A stretch of 64,000 nucleotides of DNA, taken from the NCBI GenBank assembly GCA_004794655.1, contig SMMW01000634.1, forward strand, positions 1,088,501-1,152,500. The letters are read 5' to 3'. Below, piece after piece: positions 22,068 to 33,769 of this stretch. How positions within the stretch are numbered: the stretch's first letter is position 1; every line of letters begins with the position of its first letter. This DNA comes from Marisa cornuarietis (Eukaryota; Mollusca; Gastropoda; Architaenioglossa; Ampullariidae). A program made the position numbers and the translations under genes. Below the pieces are notes generated by a model, which saw only the letters and a list, made by a program, of their open reading frames with translations, was not told where the DNA came from and ran no database searches.

Positions 22068-22597
22068 CGGTTTACTCTGAACTTCTCTTCCCTTACGTCC
22101 CGCCAGATAACTATGCTCTTCGACTGATGACTGTATCCTAACTGTTCCTGTCACCAGAACAACAACATATTTATCACAGGATTTGTGGCTACTGTGCAAC
22201 AAAACAATGGAGCTCTCTCCCTTTCCATATCCACCACCTTTCTACAACTAAATCCTTCAAATCTGCACTAAAAACGCACCTCTTCCTTGAGCATTACTCC
22301 TAACACAGTCCACACAATGCTCGTCCTTCTTACCCTCCCCCCTTCCGCTCTTGCTACTTTTCTACCCATCTTTCTCTGCAGAATCACTATATTCTCTGTT
22401 CCTGTTACTTGGTGCCTTTTTGTGTTTTCTATCTTTGTTTTCTGTTTGTCGTCAGTATTGTCGTTTATTCTTCCGTTCCTCGTGTTCTATCCGTGTAGTC
22501 CATGTCTCATCCCCGTTTTAAGCGCTAAGAGCATGCTCTCTATGAGTGTGAATATGCGCTATAAACATCTTCATTATTATTATTATTATTATTTGAC
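22068..22597 (+). mobile_element. CR1/L2-group LINE 3' fragment (duplicate of 9176-9702)
   Basis: Same content as the fragment at 9176-9702, with three extra bases in the CAA/AAC run near 22159. Ends in (ATT)n at 22575-22593. Confidence 0.88.
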
Positions 22598-22958
22598 TTT
22601 TTTGTCTAAATTTTAATATCTATTTATAATATTTTTATTAACATCCTTTCTTCGATTGATTTTCTTCTTATTTCCATAACGAGCTTTAAAATGCGTGACG
22701 AACACATTAATCGTGATCCTGCGCTACACATGCCCTTATACTATTATATGTTATAAAGTCTGTTTTAACGAGAGCGATCTCATAAGAATCAAAGCCAGAA
22801 GTATTTTCCACTTTTTATGTTTAGTTAGTGGTTAGTATTCTAATTTGCTAGTGTTTGATGTACCAAGAAACTTGGAACCAAAATCCTTGACTGCAAAAAT
22901 GACAGACATATGCATAACATTATGATGCTCTCTTCTCTATAGGAGGATCCTTTGTGTC

Positions 22959-23330
22959 TCATTCATTCATTCATTCTTCCCTTAATTGATACTGTTCGTT
23001 GGGGGGAGCATATGGATAGTCGCGGCAGCTGACGATGTCCTCCATTCACGCCTGTCTTGGCGATAGTGAGCAGGACGACCAGGTCACTCCTTCACGTTCG
23101 TAAACCAGTTCTTCCTTTGGCCATCGCGCCGTCAAACGCCCTCCAAGGTATCTGGAAGGACAGTCTTTGACAAAGTTCCGTACCGGGTCACATGGCCAAA
23201 CCAAACCAGCTTACGCTGCTTTACTGTAGCAAGTAAAAGTTTCTACTATCCTCCGAGTGGGGTGACCATTCTTCCCACACAGTCATTGGCTTTTATGCTC
23301 TCTTTACGAGATCAGGAGCACTTATCTTTG
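22959..23330 (-). mobile_element. RTE-A LINE 3' end fragment (duplicate)
   Basis: Counterpart of 10064-10435, with the same terminal ATTC repeats and no open frame. Confidence 0.85.
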
Positions 23331-23534
23331 GACTAACTTTTGTGAGGAAAGTGATCATCTCTTCCTCACTGCCTTAGCTTTCTTAACTTTCTTTGGAGTT
23401 AGATACCTAGTCCAGAGCTAGGTCAGCCATGGTAAGTATGCTGTGTAAAGCTGTCAAACGGTTATTGAACCTGATAGTTTTCCCGCCCTTTGGTTCAGAC
23501 GCCACTAGACTTTCCGCCCCTATCACCCCTGTCC

Positions 23535-23757
23535 CCAATTTTTGATTGCAGATTCACGAAACTCTCAGTTATTATTACCCGATTGCTCTTTGTATTTTCT
23601 ATATTTGTATTTTATTAGTCATCAGCAATATTCTTAATCCTTCCGTCTTTCCATGTCTCGTTCTTGTCTCAAACCTTAAGAGCACGCTCCTTTATGAGTG
23701 TGAGTATGCGCTATATACATGTAAATGATTCGTTCTTTTATTAGTAGTAGTAGTAGT
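23535..23757 (+). mobile_element. Diverged CR1/L2-group 3' UTR fragment (duplicate)
   Basis: Counterpart of 10640-10862, ending in (AGT)n. Confidence 0.7.
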
Positions 23758-25207
23758 AAGAGAGTACTTAGGTTTTCAGGGAAAATTGTTTACTCTAATG
23801 TCGGTACAAGAAAACAATTTAAGTTTTTACTCTTTTCAAAGTATATTCAACAAGTGAGATTGATGAAAACGCTAACTGAGAGTCATTAACGATTACTGAT
23901 TTCAGGTTGGAGCCAGCTGACGAATGGTTCATTCACTTTGTATAAATTCCCTGGCGGTCATTTTTATATAAAAGACGAATGGAACTACAAAAGAATAATT
24001 GACATTATAAGAAAAGATTTTCCTCCTTGTTTTGGTTGTTAATATATACTACTGTTTTTCCTGTTAACAATAAAAGTGTTCAACTATACATATATACAAA
24101 ATCAATAAAGATCTGACGTGCTAGCATATTTAAATACAATTATAAAAGCACTAATAAAAAGACAGTAGGGCACGGGGTTTTCCAAAGTTTCTTTCAACAT
24201 GTTCATGAAGAGCTGTTTCGAAAACTGTGCAGTCATTTACTGTGTTTAAAACTGAATCTCCAGTATTTGTGTAAAGTGCTATGAGCTCAACTTGATGTTG
24301 GCTATTTCAATCACATCATATAAACATATTTTAGAGGTTTTAACCACTGTGGCACAAGCTTCATCATCTTCGTTGGACGGTTGCATCATTCACGATGCTG
24401 CCATAAACTGGACTCTCCCTAAAGCTCGGTGGCAAAGTCTGTCAAATATGTCAGCTGTGTCCATCAACGTATAAAAGGCAGCGCACTATACTACCATAGC
24501 TTTCTTAAAATAATGTGTGCTCATCTACGTGAATGTAAGCCAGTGTACACAGGCCTTTATTGTTACAATCAGTTCTCTGGGAACCTTAAGTGGTTATAAG
24601 CCTGTGCCTCTATTTGCAGACAACGATTTCCTGAAAATGATTAATAAAGATATTTTGCATTGTATTTTGTCTTGTATTTTGTATCGTATTTTGTATCCTA
24701 TTTTGTATTGCCATTGCACGGCGTCTGAAGCCAAGGAGAAGGCCGGAAGAAGGAAGCAGAGGAGAATTTCAGTCTTTGTCAGTGATATATTAAACGCGTC
24801 AGCTATATTAAACAAAAAAACACGTATTTATTAAGAAAGTGTTCTTAAGAAATTGCTTAACATCAATGAATTTTTTTAATTCATTACTTTGTTACTTAAA
24901 GACATATCATTGTATAACTGATTATACATTTTTATTCTGTTTTAAACTGTTACAAAACATAATAATGAAAGTATGTCGTATCAATTATGCCCGAACAAGC
25001 TCTAAGACTATTCACAACAAAGCATGATATGATAAAATTGCTCATACTTTTGATTCTGTAAACAATGCTGAAACAATTTATATAATAATAGTTTTTTTAT
25101 TGAGTGGCAGGCATTACACCAAAGAAAACTGGCATAGTTTTTTCAAGAGTCTTGAGGAATTATGAAACGACAATACGACTTCAGAGACATTTAATAAATA
25201 AAATCAA
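23758..25207. other. Unassigned stretch (duplicate of 10863-12312)
   Basis: Includes the GTATTTTGTAT minisatellite at 24656-24712. Nothing else recognised. Confidence 0.5.
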
Positions 25208-26060
25208 TTACTGGTGTTTGAATAATACTGTCTTTGTTAATTTGTGCCTCATGCTTTCTCCAACAAGGGTAATATTGGTGAGATGAATTGTATGAAATCG
25301 CCTCACACAAAGGAGCTCTGTACATACTAATTTAAGAAGTAGATGAAAGTGAACTTCAATTCCTTTGCTAGTATGAATGAAATGTTCAGTGAGTTCTGGA
25401 AACAAATCCCTTGTGGGCATATCAGTCAGCATTCTGGCCGCCACAATTTTCTCCCATTGACCAGGCTGCACTTTTTTAATGTTCACAGTTGACCGCAATA
25501 CAGTTTCACAATGTCATATGATTTTAAGCACACAAACTGATGGCACAACTAGACCCCCTTTGTTTTTTAACTTTAAAAAACCAGATGGACACTCAAATGC
25601 CTGTCTCACTAATGCAGCTGCATATGTCTTACATAAAACCTTTGGAGCAATTTTCCTTACCACCCACTCAGAAATGTATTCTAAAATCCCATCCACATAG
25701 CTACTAATCCCAACAACGCTTGCCATTTTTTGTTTTACTGGATGCCCATTCATCACTACTGCCACAACATTTACCCTGACATCATACAGCGAAGAAATAC
25801 ACGATAGCAACAACTGTGCTTGTACTTCAGCAGAAATACCATTAACTAAAAAATAAGCCAATGGCACCTTCCAAAGTCCAGCTAAACCTACTGCCATTAT
25901 TACCACAATAGCTTCTGTAGCCTCTGCAACAGGGGACTCGCTATCTAGGGATCCAGCTCCAAGATTAACAAACCCATCTCTTGGTTTTTGAGATCCTAGT
26001 CCAAGTGTTTTCTAATGGCCATGCCATCAATTAGAATACTGCAGTAGGAGTAAATGGTAG
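25208..26060 (-). pseudogene. P-element/THAP9-type transposase relic (duplicate)
   Basis: Counterpart of 12313-13165: frames 25906-25514 and 25498-25208 with the same in-frame TGA and the same central deletion. The shared lesions show that the relic was already dead before the segment was duplicated. Confidence 0.85.
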
Positions 26061-26499
26061 GTTCCTTCCGGGTCTTTTCTTCTTACATGTTTACAACCTG
26101 CTTTGCTATCCCAGGCTTTGAAGAAATATTACTGAGCCATCTGAAAATTTTAAAATAATTAATATTTTTGTTTTCATATCTTGATGTTGCTGAAGTAATT
26201 ATTTTTTATGCAGAACTTTTTAAAAGTAATTCTCAAACTGATGAAAAAACATTAAAAAAAATTTATTTTGGCATATGTACCTTTAAGTTGTTTAGCTCAT
26301 TCTACCTATCAGCAACAAAAATATTTTAATGTTTTTCTTGTTTCTTTACTCATTTGCTTTTGCAATATATTTTTTGTGGGGCGTAACTCGACTTCTGCTG
26401 TCTCCTCGCTATACTCCCGTTATGTCGTCTGCTCGACCTTTTTCGTCTCCTTACTCAAGTCAATCCGACAAATGATATACAAAAATGAACAAAATTTGT

Positions 26500-26628
26500 C
26501 CTCCCCCGAACCCTAACCCCAACCCCTAAACCTAACCCCAAACCCTAACCCATAAACCTAACCCTAACCCTAACCCCAAACCCTACGCCATTAACCTAAC
26601 CCTTACCTAAACCTAACCCTAAACATAA
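26500..26628. repeat. Degenerate interstitial telomeric repeat tract (duplicate)
   Basis: Counterpart of 13606-13733, with the same order of CCCTAA variants. Confidence 0.9.
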
Positions 26629-26642
26629 AAAATAATCATTTC

Positions 26643-26765
26643 CCTATCATTAAAGACAGTTAATAAATAATAATAATAAATAATAATAATAATGAAGTTA
26701 ATTTGTATAGCGCTTTTCCCCACCATTTAAGGGAGGCTCAAAGCGCAATCAGACACAACACAACA
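26643..26765. repeat. (AAT)n plus 'TATAGCGCTTTT' module (duplicate)
   Basis: Counterpart of 13748-13870. Confidence 0.5.
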
Positions 26766-29027
26766 CAACACCAAGCCACGCCCAAATGGATCATACCGGC
26801 TCAGTGACATAGCAACCAAGGGGGGGGGGGCAGCGGGGACAACCGCCCCCTCAATGAAAATACAGGAGGGGCAGGAATATCTGTTTGCCCCCCCCCAATA
26901 TTTGAGACCTAATCCCTCACAAAATGCAAAATAAGTAAAGAAGAGAGAGTCAAGGGAATCGTAACTGCTGCTGCTGAGAATGTGGTAAGCCAGGTAGGTG
27001 GACCTGGTAAATGTCTCCCTGGCTTTGGCTGAGTGACCTGTCAGGGAGGTGCTCATAAATCGCGGTAGTCTGTCACCTTTCCTGGCTGTCCTTTCCCGTG
27101 CTCTGGTCATCCTGGAGGCAGGTGCCCTATAATCATCTCAGCTATCACCCTGCTCCCCATCACCAGTTCACAAGAAACGGTATCCCAACCTCTCCCCCCC
27201 CCCATACACACAGTTTAAAAAATACAAATTGGCAACTACAATTTTTTTCGGAGGCATCAAAGACAAGTGTTAGGGTTTATTGTAAGTTAACTGTAAGTTT
27301 ATTATCACATTTAAAAGACATTTATGCACAATGCACACTTTTCAGATCATTAAAATACATGTTTAGTATTAAGGGGGAGCAGATAGCTTGATGGTTACTA
27401 GAACTTAATCCGAACGCAAAGACGCGCATGATGCCTGTTTCTGTATCAGTGATCGTAAAAGGTAAGTGAAAGTAGAGAGAGGAGGCGGTCATCACCGTCA
27501 CAAAAGCTGGCCCTGAGGTAAGTGGAGGCTCGAACACTTCATTCACCTCCGACAATCCGATAAGGGACAGTCCCTCGGTATTGTTTGCCATGCTAATTGC
27601 AGGCTGTGTTGAAGCCTGAGCGAAGAAAGACCAGCCGGACAGTACATCAGTACATCAAGTGTGGTCTTCCGATCCCCTCCCCCATAGTGCTACCCCTTTT
27701 CTTTGGCTGCGTCATTTGACCAGCATAAAATTGAGTTGCTCAAATCTGAATGAAGATCTTCAAGGGGGCCACGTCATACTTTTCTTTAGAGAGAGACTGG
27801 CATTATTGCTATCTACGACTCAGCGGGAAGTGCATAAGTAAAACAACACAAGGCACTCTTTTATCATCAACGACTGTCGCTGGTAACATACATTACATTG
27901 GATATATGTGGGAATTTTATTGTACACATAACGTTGGAACATTCGCTGTGGAGGTCATCCGTGATTTACTGTGAATTCCCCTTCCCCTTCGACCATTCAG
28001 GGAGCAGCTGGAGACATCTGTCAGTGTTCCATGTGAAGGAGGAGCCATGTAGTTAAGTAAAATCTCAATTTATTGTAGCCATCCGGGCCAGACTATTCGC
28101 ACACAACACTATCCCTCTTCGTGTGTTGCGTAATATCTGTCCTATCATTTTTATTTTACGTTGCATCTTCTTCGCATTCCTTATTAAGAGTATGTAATTG
28201 TTGAATTATACTCAGCATAAGTTATGTTATACTGTTTTGTCTGTATATATGTGTCTGTGTTTTGGTAGATGCCCATAGAAATCACCGAAGACGCAATTTT
28301 TTTGGCACACTGACCTGCAAACCTTGATTATTATGATTAACAATTATTATTATAACGTTTATAGCATTTCTTGTGATTGTGTTAAACGGGGGAGTCATTG
28401 TTCAATTTGTTTTTTCTTGTTTGATGCTGCTTTGCCTTGAGAATAAAACACCGTGTCGTGATTCTACCACCGTGTACGTGCGTGCGTGCACGTACCCCCC
28501 TCCTTGTTTACGTTACGTAATGTACGAGTGCCTTTGCCGTTCACTGTCAGCAGGGAGTTTGGCACCCCCCCCCACGCCGAACATCTTCCTACGCCACTGC
28601 GGCCCTCTCCCCTCTCACAAAATAGCATAGACCGGCCTAAAGTTGGGCTACTGCTTATATAAACACAATACACTCCGCGCTCTTTTTGCCTGTAGTCTTG
28701 GCTACACTTGCTATGCAGGCGAAATTGAGGAAATCTTCGGTCTAGAAATCATAGAAGTCTGTGGGGCGACCTCCTAAGAAACAGGCATCCCTGAGATGCG
28801 GGCTCCTAGGAAAGCTAGAAAGAGCTCGATTGTCAGTCACAAAACCGCAAACTATGCTTGTGCCTGGCTGAAAGGTGGAGAACCGGTCTCCTTATGATGT
28901 TATAAGGCATCAACTGTACAGGGAGGGGGCCTCTTATACGATGCATTCGGGTCGAAGCTTTACAAAGAGTGATGGCAGTGTCTAAAAAAGACTTGGAATT
29001 TTGCACTGCCCATGGGCAGTCAGAAGG
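26766..29027. other. Unassigned right part of duplication copy 2
   Basis: Counterpart of 13871-16133. No gene recognised; it ends at the junction with the L2 copy C sequence. Confidence 0.4.
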
Positions 29028-29812
29028 TGGTCTCTCTACACGTGCTACCAACACTCTTGTCTGTGCGTTTGTTCTTTCTCGACTTGACTACTGCAACTCC
29101 TTGCTGGCAGGCTGCCCTGACTACCTCATTCAGAGACTCCAGAGAGTACAGAACTCCGCTGCGCGTCTGGTGCTTAGAGCAAGGAAACGGGACCATGTCA
29201 CTCCTCTCCTTCGTTTTCTACACTGGCTACCCATCCGTTCTCGCATTCAGTACAAACTGTCTGTGCTGTGTTTTAATTTCTTTGCTGGCTCCTGTCCTGA
29301 CTATTTCACTGAACTTCTCATCCCTTACTCTCCGTCCAGACAACTGCGCTCTTCGTCTGACGACCGTATTCTAACTGTTCCTGTCACCAGAACAACAACA
29401 TATGGTCACAGGACTTTTGACTACTGTGCTGCAAAACAATGGAACTCTCTTCCTTTCCATATCCGCCACCTTCCTACAACTGAATCTTTCAAATCTGCAC
29501 TGAAAACGCACCTTTTCCTTGAGCATTACTCCTAACACAGTCCACACAATGCTAGTCCTTCTTACCCTCCCCCCTTCCCTCCTTCCCTCTTGCTACTTTA
29601 CCCATCTTTCTCGCAGAATCACTATATTTCTCTGTTCCTGTTACTTGATGCCTTTTGTTTTCTGTTTTGTCAGTACTGTCATTTTCTTTCGTCCCCTGTG
29701 TTCTGTATCTACTTAGTCCACGTCTCTTCCTCGTTTTAAGCGCTAAGAGCATGCTCTCTATGAGTGTGAATATGCGCTATAAAAATCTTCATTATTATTA
29801 TTATTATTATTT
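29028..29812 (+). mobile_element. CR1/L2-group LINE copy C, 3' end with intact C-terminal coding
   Basis: Starts abruptly at TCTCTACACGTGC, at the point of the L2 coding region where the duplicated unit also has L2 sequence. It encodes FVLSRLDYCNSLLAGCP, YLIQRLQRVQNSAARLVL, LHWLPIRSRIQYKL, TTTYGHRTFDYCAAKQWNSL and FKSALKTHLFLEHYS before a stop at 29535, without frameshifts. The 3' UTR ends in TATGCGCTATAAAAATC and (ATT)n (29790-29811). Copies A and B lack about ten bases of the SRLDYCNS-encoding region that are present here, so C is the least damaged 3' end. Confidence 0.9.
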
Positions 29813-29957
29813 ACTGTATGGACTAGTTTTATCTACCCAACGTCAACCATCAGCAGGTAGATTAGGTAAAGTTTTGTGTGCGTTCATATCTCTATGTGTG
29901 TGTGTTCTTATTCACTCATTTATCTGCAGGTCGGATTCCTCTGACGACAAAGATTAA

Positions 29958-30166
29958 AATGTAAAGGTAAAGGTCATCCCATAACCTTTCAGGTCGTTGG
30001 GGAGTGAGGTGTTAGAGACCCCACTTTTCTCGGGGCCAGCTTTTACATGAGGGTTGTGCCAATCTCCTCTCCCTCGCTGCCTCACTTTCCCAAACCCTCT
30101 AGGGAGTCAGGTACCCGGGCCATTCCCGTCAGCTGGGTCGACTGGGGGAAGTTTGCTGAGCTTATC
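29958..30166 (-). mobile_element. SINE-1, head-truncated copy
   Basis: On the plus strand it runs from GGTCATCCCATAACCTTTCA through GAGACCCCACTTTTCTCGGG to GTCGACTGGGGGAAGTTTGC, then stops within the B-box region (CTTATCAGGAAT). The A box is missing. It abuts RTE-A sequence at 30167, where TTTGGTGCAGAAGCTGACAC begins. It was probably a 5'-truncated insertion into that RTE. Confidence 0.85.
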
Positions 30167-31285
30167 AGGAATTTGGTGCAGAAGCTGACACTTCTGCTGT
30201 CCCAGATCTTGTTGAGAATGGCCATCGCTGCTGCTGGTACTGTGATCCTGAGAGGGTGGTTGTAGCCTGAAAGATTGCTACTCCTCCAGCTGTACTCCAT
30301 TCATTTGAATCTCCACTTTATTAGATCCAACAATCTTGACTTTCACTTTGCTGTTGTCCATGCTGATTACCCTCCTGTACATGCTAATGCTGGTGGTCGG
30401 TGAGATTCTGTAACTCCCTCTGATGAACATGGAAGTGTGATGGTCCTGGAGTGTATCACGCAAGTTCTTGGAGACATCATACAGCACCTTGTTGGTTTGT
30501 ACGAAGCCTTTCTCCACATTAATGTCTGCAGCACACCAGAGCTTCTTGTGCCATACTTTATCAAAAGCCTTCTTTAAGTCAATAAAGTTATGGTAGAGAT
30601 TCTTGTAATGCTGCAGATGCTTTTTAATCAGAACTCAACTGTTGAAGATTTGTTCAACAGTGCTCCAGCCTGCTCCCCAGCAGCTGGCGTGAGGTGGTTC
30701 TGGATCACTTTCAGAATAACCTTTCTCGGATGACTAATCAGACTTATCATTCTATAGTTTTGGCACTGTCTCACGTTTCCGTTCTTTCAAATGGGTACGA
30801 CAAGTGACTGCGTCTACTTTTGTGGTCACTGCTTAGTGGCCCAGGTTTTACAGTGTGGTAAAACTTTCACTAGCTTTTTTCCGCCATCCTCCTCTGGGAC
30901 GTTGTCCATCCCCGGGAACATTCGTCTCTGCAAGCTACGAATAGTCCGTTCGACCTCTTCCCTACGACATGCAGGTTCTCTGGGTCTACGTTCGTATCCT
31001 GGTTATTTTGAAGGATATCCGGGTCTGTCATCACTGGAAAATTGTAAAGGATGCTACAGTCCACCGTCAATAACAGCCTTGTAGTCTAAAAGCAGCGACC
31101 GTTGCTGTCTTTCACGGCGGATGTTTTCTGCTGACCCTAATTCGTGAGAGTCTTGAGAAGCCAGAAGGCCTTATGTTTGTCACTCCAGGTCATGCCCTTA
31201 TCGATCTCACGGCATCTGTTCTCGATCCAGGTTTCCATTGCTGCCTTCATACCTTTCTGTATATTCTACGCTTTTCAACATTAAA
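30167..31285 (-). mobile_element. RTE-A LINE fragment (reverse transcriptase region, decayed)
   Basis: On the minus strand, from 31285 down: AAMETWIENRCREIDKG-like linker, DILQNNQDTNVDPENL, PGMDNVPEED (compare PGVDNVPAEL at 58.9 kb), AFDKVWHKKLWC-like, LQDHHTSMFIRGSYRI, and IQMNGVQLEE (30290-30320). Blocks line up with 58600-59780 of the plus-strand copy, but many stops and gaps occur. The 43420-45105 copy is a close relative (both have the HHTS..IRGSYRIS block). Confidence 0.8.
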
Positions 31286-31289
31286 ATAG

Positions 31290-31445
31290 ATTCAGGTTTG
31301 AAAGCCTCGTGGTATGTAGATGACTTTGCTGTGTGCATCCGAGGCAGATCCCTTCCATGTCTCAACACCGTCTATAGCTGTGCGTCAATGATGTACAAAA
31401 GTGGGTGACAGAAAACGGCATCAAATCATACAAAGCTGCCTCTAA
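31290..31445 (+). mobile_element. Nimb-like (I/Jockey-group) LINE fragment
   Basis: Encodes YVDDFAVCIRGRSLPCLNTV followed by VQKWVTENG-like text. This corresponds to the catalytic YVDD block of the RNase-H-bearing LINE at 59.9-62.9 kb (YVDDFALCIRGRSLPCLERC). It is only about 150 bp long and frame-shifted. Confidence 0.7.
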
Positions 31446-31514
31446 TTGCACTCTGGGATGAATAAATGTCTCATCTTATCTTATCCAACATACTCCTCCA
31501 GCAACACCCATAAT

Positions 31515-31660
31515 CCTAAAGCTGTCTTCTTTGTGGAACTTGCATCGGCGAGGGCACAAGCGCTTCAAGGACCAGCTGAACCTGGGACAGCCTCAACCAA
31601 GTCAACACTAAATTCCCCCCTCCCTGGAAAAACTTGCGGAGAATGGCGCTAGTTATTTTA
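31515..31660 (+). mobile_element. Possible LINE C-terminal fragment
   Basis: One frame reads HKRFKDQLNLG and then SLEKLAENGAS, resembling the KRFKDxLK and WEELAxDRxxWR tail of RTE/CR1-like polyproteins. It has a stop and is very short. Confidence 0.4.
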
Positions 31661-32629
31661 TGGCCACCAACAGCGTAGCACAGTCCTTTAAGAGTTGTTA
31701 ATAAGCAACAGAAAAAGAGAAGCAAAGGAAAAAAAAGCAGCTCTAAAACACCAGGAGGCATGCAATCTTCTCAATTCTAAGTCCCAATAATCTTTGCAAT
31801 AAGACCGAACCTACCTTTCAAAACAAAGGTGTGTTGAACATCTTCTTAATAATATAAGTTTATAAATTATCGTCTAATCTTAGGCTGAAAATAAGATAGC
31901 TGATAGTAGTGGAAGACTGTTGGGTAAAGGATGCTTTAGCTTTATAAGAAATGAAGAAGTAAAAGAGTGAAGCACCCTGTCTCATCATTAAATAATAATG
32001 TTGAAGGTCTGGATGCTTCAACTGGCGAGTATCTTTTTAGATATTAATTACATTTAAATGTCATTATTACTACAACTCTTCAACTATAAGGTAGGAGCGA
32101 CATTAGATTTGCCAAACGCTTGTGAAGTTGCATGCGGTTATGGTAAATGCTGGGGTCAACGACTTTTAAATAATAGACCAAATTTAGTCTATTAAGTGTG
32201 TGTTTAAAGTTTGTTTGTGTAAAGAGACAGTGACTCTAAAGGCTTCACCCTGTCACAGCTACTCGCATTCACCTAAACCCATGGACATTTGCGCGTTCTT
32301 TCCCTCATACAAAACAACTCTGCCTCTTTGCAGGCCTGTATACATTTAATTGCATGAACAAAATCTGTTAAAAGACTTTTAAAAAATTATAAGATAATTA
32401 TTATAACCAAACTAATTTCTTAATATAATCTCAGAAGTTACTAATTAAGTAATCACTATAATTCACAAATATTCGATAATAAAGTACTTAAAAGTTCAAA
32501 GTCTGGCACAGAGTCAATTTTATCACTGTTTACTCTTGATGATGTTCTTAATTTCAGTCACTGGGAAAAATGATGATTCAAGGATTCCGAAGAAAATAAT
32601 TACATATATTCCACACACAAATACCCCAA
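31661..32629. other. Unassigned AT-rich stretch
   Basis: No gene or repeat recognised. Confidence 0.3.
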
Positions 32630-32866
32630 ACCATAAACGCCCTCTCGGGACCAAATGTTTTACACAAAAATGGTGCTGTATCTGGGGACGAGCAACCCAA
32701 CCTTTTAACCATAAACGCTGTCTCTCAGGGCCAGACGTTGCACAAATGGCGGTGCCTCTAAGGACGAGCCACACAACCTTCTCTTTACAGACGCCGCCTC
32801 TGGGGGAACAGGCGTTACACAAATGGCGCTGCCTCTTGGGGACGAGCGACCACAATTCTCCTGGCC
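32630..32866. repeat. Three degenerate ~79 bp tandem units
   Basis: Units at 32630-32708, 32709-32787 and 32788-32866 share ACGC near the start, then TCTCGGGACCA-like text, a GTTRCACAAATGGCG core, the motif GGGACGAGC or AGGACGAGC, and an ACAACCTTCTC-like end. They are more GC-rich than the surroundings. A TATA-like CTATAAAAG sits at 32906-32914, just beyond the third unit. Function unknown. Confidence 0.65.
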
Positions 32867-33672
32867 AAATTCTCCAGGGTACAAATAATTCCAGCTAACT
32901 GCGCCTATAAAAGTCACGCAAAAACAACTTACTTATACATATTTATGTCATTAAAAAAATACAGGAAAAATTAAACTGTTGCAAAAAACATCCAAAATAC
33001 CAAAAAATAGAACAATGCACCTTTCTTGGAAGACGCAGCCTTCAGTCCCCTACACGTAGTGTCTCGGCACTTGCCGTGTCTCTCTGGGAAGTGAAGCGCT
33101 GAGCCGGCGACAGTTAATTAAGTACTCTTCTCCCTATCTAGAAAAAAAACTTTGAGTCATGCACCAGGTGTGACTCGGCCACCCGCGCTTTACTGACTAT
33201 TAAGTCCTCATGTCACCCTCTGTGACACACCCAGATACTCGTAAAGAGCCAGACAACTCCGCTCTTCGTTTGCATCTGTTTTAAGACGTCAAAAAATAGT
33301 AAAGTAGATCGTTTTCAGCTGTCCAAAATCTTAATATGACTGAATAATTTAACTATTTAACATGGCAGAAAAAATATTAACCACGTTATGGTGTCGTAAA
33401 TAGCTTTTAAGATCTTTTAACATGGATTTTCTTGTCAAGAAGGGATTCTCTTAGTTACTTTTACATATAATAAATATGTGTAATACATACAATACATTGC
33501 ACCTTCTTTTATAGTATTTCTCAAAATTTCAATATTATAGAATATTTAACTCCAGTCATGACCAAAAATGACCATAAATTCTTTTAATCCTTTTTTTTTC
33601 ATTTCGGAGCAAAAGCATCAGACACCATATTGAAAACACAAATCAGAGTAAAATAATTTCAAAGCAAATGTG
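32867..33672. other. Unassigned; 3' flank of the Reeler gene
   Basis: AT-rich. It lies downstream of the stop codon of the minus-strand Reeler gene and should hold its 3' UTR. An ATTAAA-type polyadenylation signal can be read on the minus strand near 33584-33589, but this is weak evidence. Confidence 0.35.
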
Positions 33673-33769
33673 CTAGCTGCTAGAATCTTTGATTGCTATC
33701 ATGGAAGTCCCCTTAAACCACACATACACCAGTATCTGTTTTGTAATCTCAGTTACAGCTTTGTGTAGA
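33673..33769 (-). CDS. Reeler gene exon 3 (domain end, stop)
   Basis: 97 nt. The acceptor is TTCATTGCAG|T. The first base completes the split codon as Phe, then LHKAVTEITKQILVYVWF, KGTSMIAIKDSSS and TAG (33673-33675). This fits the final strand of the Reeler fold (ATVV...W..I.S pattern), but the exon is short and the similarity moderate. It is the least certain of the three. Confidence 0.6.

Larger units (their letters stand above)
20974..29028. repeat. Segmental duplication, copy 2 (~8.05 kb)
   Basis: Second copy of 8082-16133 in direct orientation. It is entered from the left through L2 copy B rather than copy A. On the right, at 29028, it runs directly into the C-terminal coding region of another L2 copy (TCTCTACACGTGCTACC). 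All internal relics recur at +12,895. The 3 bp AAC gain near 22159 and the C-to-G change at 28719 are the differences I noticed. Confidence 0.95.
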
